From NCBI GenBank assembly GCA_023459435.1, contig JAEWUL010000191.1, forward strand, positions 1-8,089: a DNA stretch of 8,089 nt, in the 5' to 3' direction. Made by a program: the position numbers and the translations under genes. The first letter of the stretch is position 1, and the number at the start of each line of letters is the position of its first letter. The DNA is from Bacteroidota bacterium. Its GTDB lineage: Bacteria > Bacteroidota > Bacteroidia > Bacteroidales > WCHB1-69. The notes under the pieces are model-generated. The model was not told the DNA's origin, ran no database searches, and worked only from the letters and a program-made list of their open reading frames with translations. Below are positions 6,653-8,089 of this stretch, in pieces.

Positions 6653-7245
6653 CGAGTAGTTTTTCAGGAGATCAAACCATCGAGTGTGGTTGTGATGAAG
6701 CAGGGAGGGGATCCTTGGTAGGGGCTGTTTTTGCAGCAGCAGTCATATTTCCACCCGATTATTACAACAAAGATTTAAACGATTCCAAGAAACTAACTGC
6801 TTCCAAAAGAACACTTTTAAGAGATCAGATCCTTAAAGATGCGATAGCTTATGCTGTTGTGGAGATCTCAGCTGAGGTGATTGATACAATCAACATTTTA
6901 AATGCATCTTTTAAAGGGATGAATGATGCTGTCAAACAGTTGCGTATAAATCCTGATTTGCTATTGATTGATGGCAACCGGTTTAAAAATGAAACGGAGA
7001 TTCCTCACATTTGTATGGTTAAGGGTGATGGAAAATTTCTATCCATAGCAGCAGCATCCATTTTAGCTAAAACGTTCAGAGACAGCTATATGGAAGAATT
7101 AGATCTAAAATATCCCCATTATAACTGGAAATCAAACAAGGGATATCCAACACAAGAGCATCAGGATGCTATATTAAAATATGGAAGAACTCCATATCAC
7201 AGGAGAACTTTTCATTTAAAAACGCAGTTGAAACTGGATTTTTGA
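6643..7245 (+). CDS. rnhB: Ribonuclease HII
   Basis: The 200-residue product cleaves the RNA strand of RNA-DNA hybrids and removes single misincorporated ribonucleotides from DNA. The four metal-binding acidic residues are present: Asp18 and Glu19 in CDEAGRGSLVGAV, Asp110 in LLIDGNRF, and Asp129 in KGDGKFLSIAAASILAK. The C-terminal NKGYPT-EH block (165-173) and YGRTPYHRRTF (180-190) are also typical of type 2 RNases H, and the length is normal. The ATG at 6643 lies inside the last codons of the membrane-protein gene and shares the 10 bases 6643-6652 with it. No Shine-Dalgarno sequence is seen, so terminating ribosomes probably re-initiate here. The N-terminal segment before Asp18 is about the usual length, which supports this start. 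The stop codon directly abuts that of the convergent lipoprotein gene. Confidence 0.96.
   Translation: MVLASSFSGDQTIECGCDEAGRGSLVGAVFAAAVIFPPDYYNKDLNDSKKLTASKRTLLRDQILKDAIAYAVVEISAEVIDTINILNASFKGMNDAVKQLRINPDLLLIDGNRFKNETEIPHICMVKGDGKFLSIAAASILAKTFRDSYMEELDLKYPHYNWKSNKGYPTQEHQDAILKYGRTPYHRRTFHLKTQLKLDF
7225..7236. terminator. Weak candidate bidirectional terminator hairpin at the end of rnhB
   Basis: CAGTTGAAACTG can form a 4-base stem with a TGAA loop inside the last codons of rnhB. On the plus strand a T5 run (7239-7243) follows after GA. On the minus strand a T5 run follows after CG. Such a layout could stop both convergent transcripts, which have no intergenic room between them. The stem is short and only half GC, so termination by this element is uncertain. 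Confidence 0.25.
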
Positions 7246-7824
7246 TTACTTTACTTTCTTCAAAATATCCGCAGCAATCTCATCGGGAGATTTGCCTAAT
7301 CCATTCACCAGATAATCTTTAAGTATTTGAGATACAGAATCTTGAGGATATTTATGTATATAATCTCTAAACTCAATCTCAGCACTTTTATAATCATGAA
7401 GGATATCATCATAGGTTGTACCACGGTAAAAGATACAGTTTTTCACCCCTTCATAGTCGGGATACACTTTTTGAATTTGATTAAAAATCTCCAAAGACTT
7501 TTTTGCATATTGTGCAATCTCCTCTTTTACATTGGAAGCTCTGGCTAAAGTCATCGACAAAACACCTGCTTTAAAAAGGTATTCAGGTGCAATTGGTTCT
7601 TCCGGATATGCTTCTGCAAACTTTTCGGCATGTTCCACAAAATCGGACATCACATCAACGTTTATGATTCCTTGTTTGTACAGTGAGTCCGCTTTCAGGT
7701 AGGAGTCGATCAATTCAGATTGCACTTTACTTTTTTCCTCAATTGGATTTGTTTCTTGTTTTCTATTACAAGAGAGAGAGGTTAAGATATTAAGGAGTAA
7801 CAAAAAATATAAATATCTCTTCAT
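7246..7824 (-). CDS. Small TPR-like lipoprotein downstream of peptide deformylase
   Basis: The 192-residue product begins MKRYLYFLLLLNILTSLSC. This is a signal peptide with a permissive lipobox (Ser-Leu-Ser-Cys19), so a lipid-anchored envelope protein is likely. The residues after Cys19 (NRKQET) do not show the acidic surface-export signal known from some Bacteroidota, so a periplasm-facing location is the simpler guess. The rest is helical. Two stretches look like tetratricopeptide-type hairpins: 61-95 (FVEHAEKFAEAYPEEP then EYLFKAGVLSMTLA) and 103-160 (IAQYAKKSLEIFNQIQKVYPDYEG and DYKSAEIEFRDYIHKYP). The AY-P and KYPQD turns are typical of TPR-like scaffold lipoproteins. The partner is unknown. 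It begins 4 bases after the def stop, so it is probably co-transcribed with def; a small TPR protein after def is, to my recollection, a recurring order in Bacteroidales. There is no enzyme motif. Confidence 0.75.
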   Translation of the reverse strand: MKRYLYFLLLLNILTSLSCNRKQETNPIEEKSKVQSELIDSYLKADSLYKQGIINVDVMSDFVEHAEKFAEAYPEEPIAPEYLFKAGVLSMTLARASNVKEEIAQYAKKSLEIFNQIQKVYPDYEGVKNCIFYRGTTYDDILHDYKSAEIEFRDYIHKYPQDSVSQILKDYLVNGLGKSPDEIAADILKKVK

Positions 7825-7828
7825 AGAT

Positions 7829-8089
7829 CTAATTTTTGGATTTGTATTTTGGTTTTACTTTACCGGAGCTGATATCTGTTAATTTCTTTTTTAAGACCAT
7901 TTTTTTAATAGTGGAGACTCTGTCTGTAAACACTTTTCCTTCCAGATGATCATATTCATGTTGCATCACTCTGGCATTTACCCCATCAAAATGGCCTACA
8001 TGATGTTCCCAGTTTTGATCGAAGTATGCGATTCTGATTTCCGATTTTCTTATAATCTCTTCATGGATATCGGGAACACTCAAGCAACC
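7829..8089 (-). CDS. def: Peptide deformylase, C-terminal part
   Basis: This is the last 86 residues plus the TAG stop of a gene that enters from the right edge. Peptide deformylase removes the formyl group from the N-terminal methionine of new proteins in the cytoplasm. The first visible residues are GCLSVP, the second conserved motif (EGCLS), whose cysteine (visible residue 2) is a metal ligand. The third motif, QHEYDHLEG (visible residues 43-51), contains the HExxH zinc/iron site with catalytic Glu45. The first motif (GxGLAAPQ) would lie beyond the edge. The TTG at 8081-8083 encodes the leucine of GCLS and is not a start codon. The C-terminus ends in a basic tail (KVKPKYKSKN), common in homologues from this phylum. 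About half of a normal-length enzyme of roughly 180-190 residues is present. Confidence 0.95.
   Translation of the reverse strand, partial: GCLSVPDIHEEIIRKSEIRIAYFDQNWEHHVGHFDGVNARVMQHEYDHLEGKVFTDRVSTIKKMVLKKKLTDISSGKVKPKYKSKN

Noticed and set aside
8081..8083. TTG as a start codon of a short 84-residue protein at the right edge
   Set aside because: The codon is the leucine of the GCLS motif of peptide deformylase. The frame stays open to the window edge, so it is a truncated gene and not a short one.
1..8089. Search for defence systems, toxin-antitoxin pairs, mobile elements, tRNAs or CRISPR repeats
   Set aside because: Nearly every base is accounted for by metabolic, envelope or housekeeping genes, and no transposase, integrase, direct-repeat array or tRNA-like fold was noticed.

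Overview
The window looks like a piece of chromosome from a low-GC member of the Bacteroidota, most likely Bacteroidales or a close order. Four things point there: a Porin_10-type outer-membrane protein, TAnnTTTG-type -7 promoter boxes, A-rich leaders without Shine-Dalgarno sequences, and a peptide deformylase followed by a TPR-like lipoprotein. Coding density is very high. The only gaps longer than 25 bases are 211-270 and 5583-5692, and both appear to be promoter regions. I see no RNA gene, insertion sequence, prophage gene, CRISPR array or other mobile signature.

Region 1 (1-5582, all minus strand) is a metabolic cluster. In transcription order it runs: outer-membrane porin-like protein (3705-5582), class II fumarase fumC (2328-3683), malic enzyme (852-2315), and an apparently exported flavin-reductase-like protein (271-849). 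The spacers are 21, 12 and 2 bases, so these four are probably one operon. Then comes a separate -7 box at 252-259, and the 5' end of methylmalonyl-CoA mutase small subunit mutA (1-210), cut by the window edge. Fumarase joins fumarate and malate, malic enzyme joins malate and pyruvate, and the mutase joins succinyl-CoA and methylmalonyl-CoA. Together they touch the C4-dicarboxylate and succinate/propionate routes common in this phylum.

Region 2 (5583-7245, plus strand after a 110-base divergent promoter region) holds a polytopic membrane protein resembling DUF6427 and ribonuclease HII (rnhB). The two overlap by 10 bases and are probably translationally coupled.

Region 3 (7246-8089, minus strand) holds the 3' part of peptide deformylase (def) and, 4 bases downstream, a small TPR-like lipoprotein. 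The lipoprotein gene converges on rnhB with no base between the two stop codons.

No clearly new biological system is visible. The points most worth a second look are the signal peptide on the flavin-reductase-like protein, the clustering of fumC, malic enzyme and mutA behind a porin gene, the nearly leaderless and homopolymer-rich promoter of the membrane-protein gene, and the zero-gap convergent junction.
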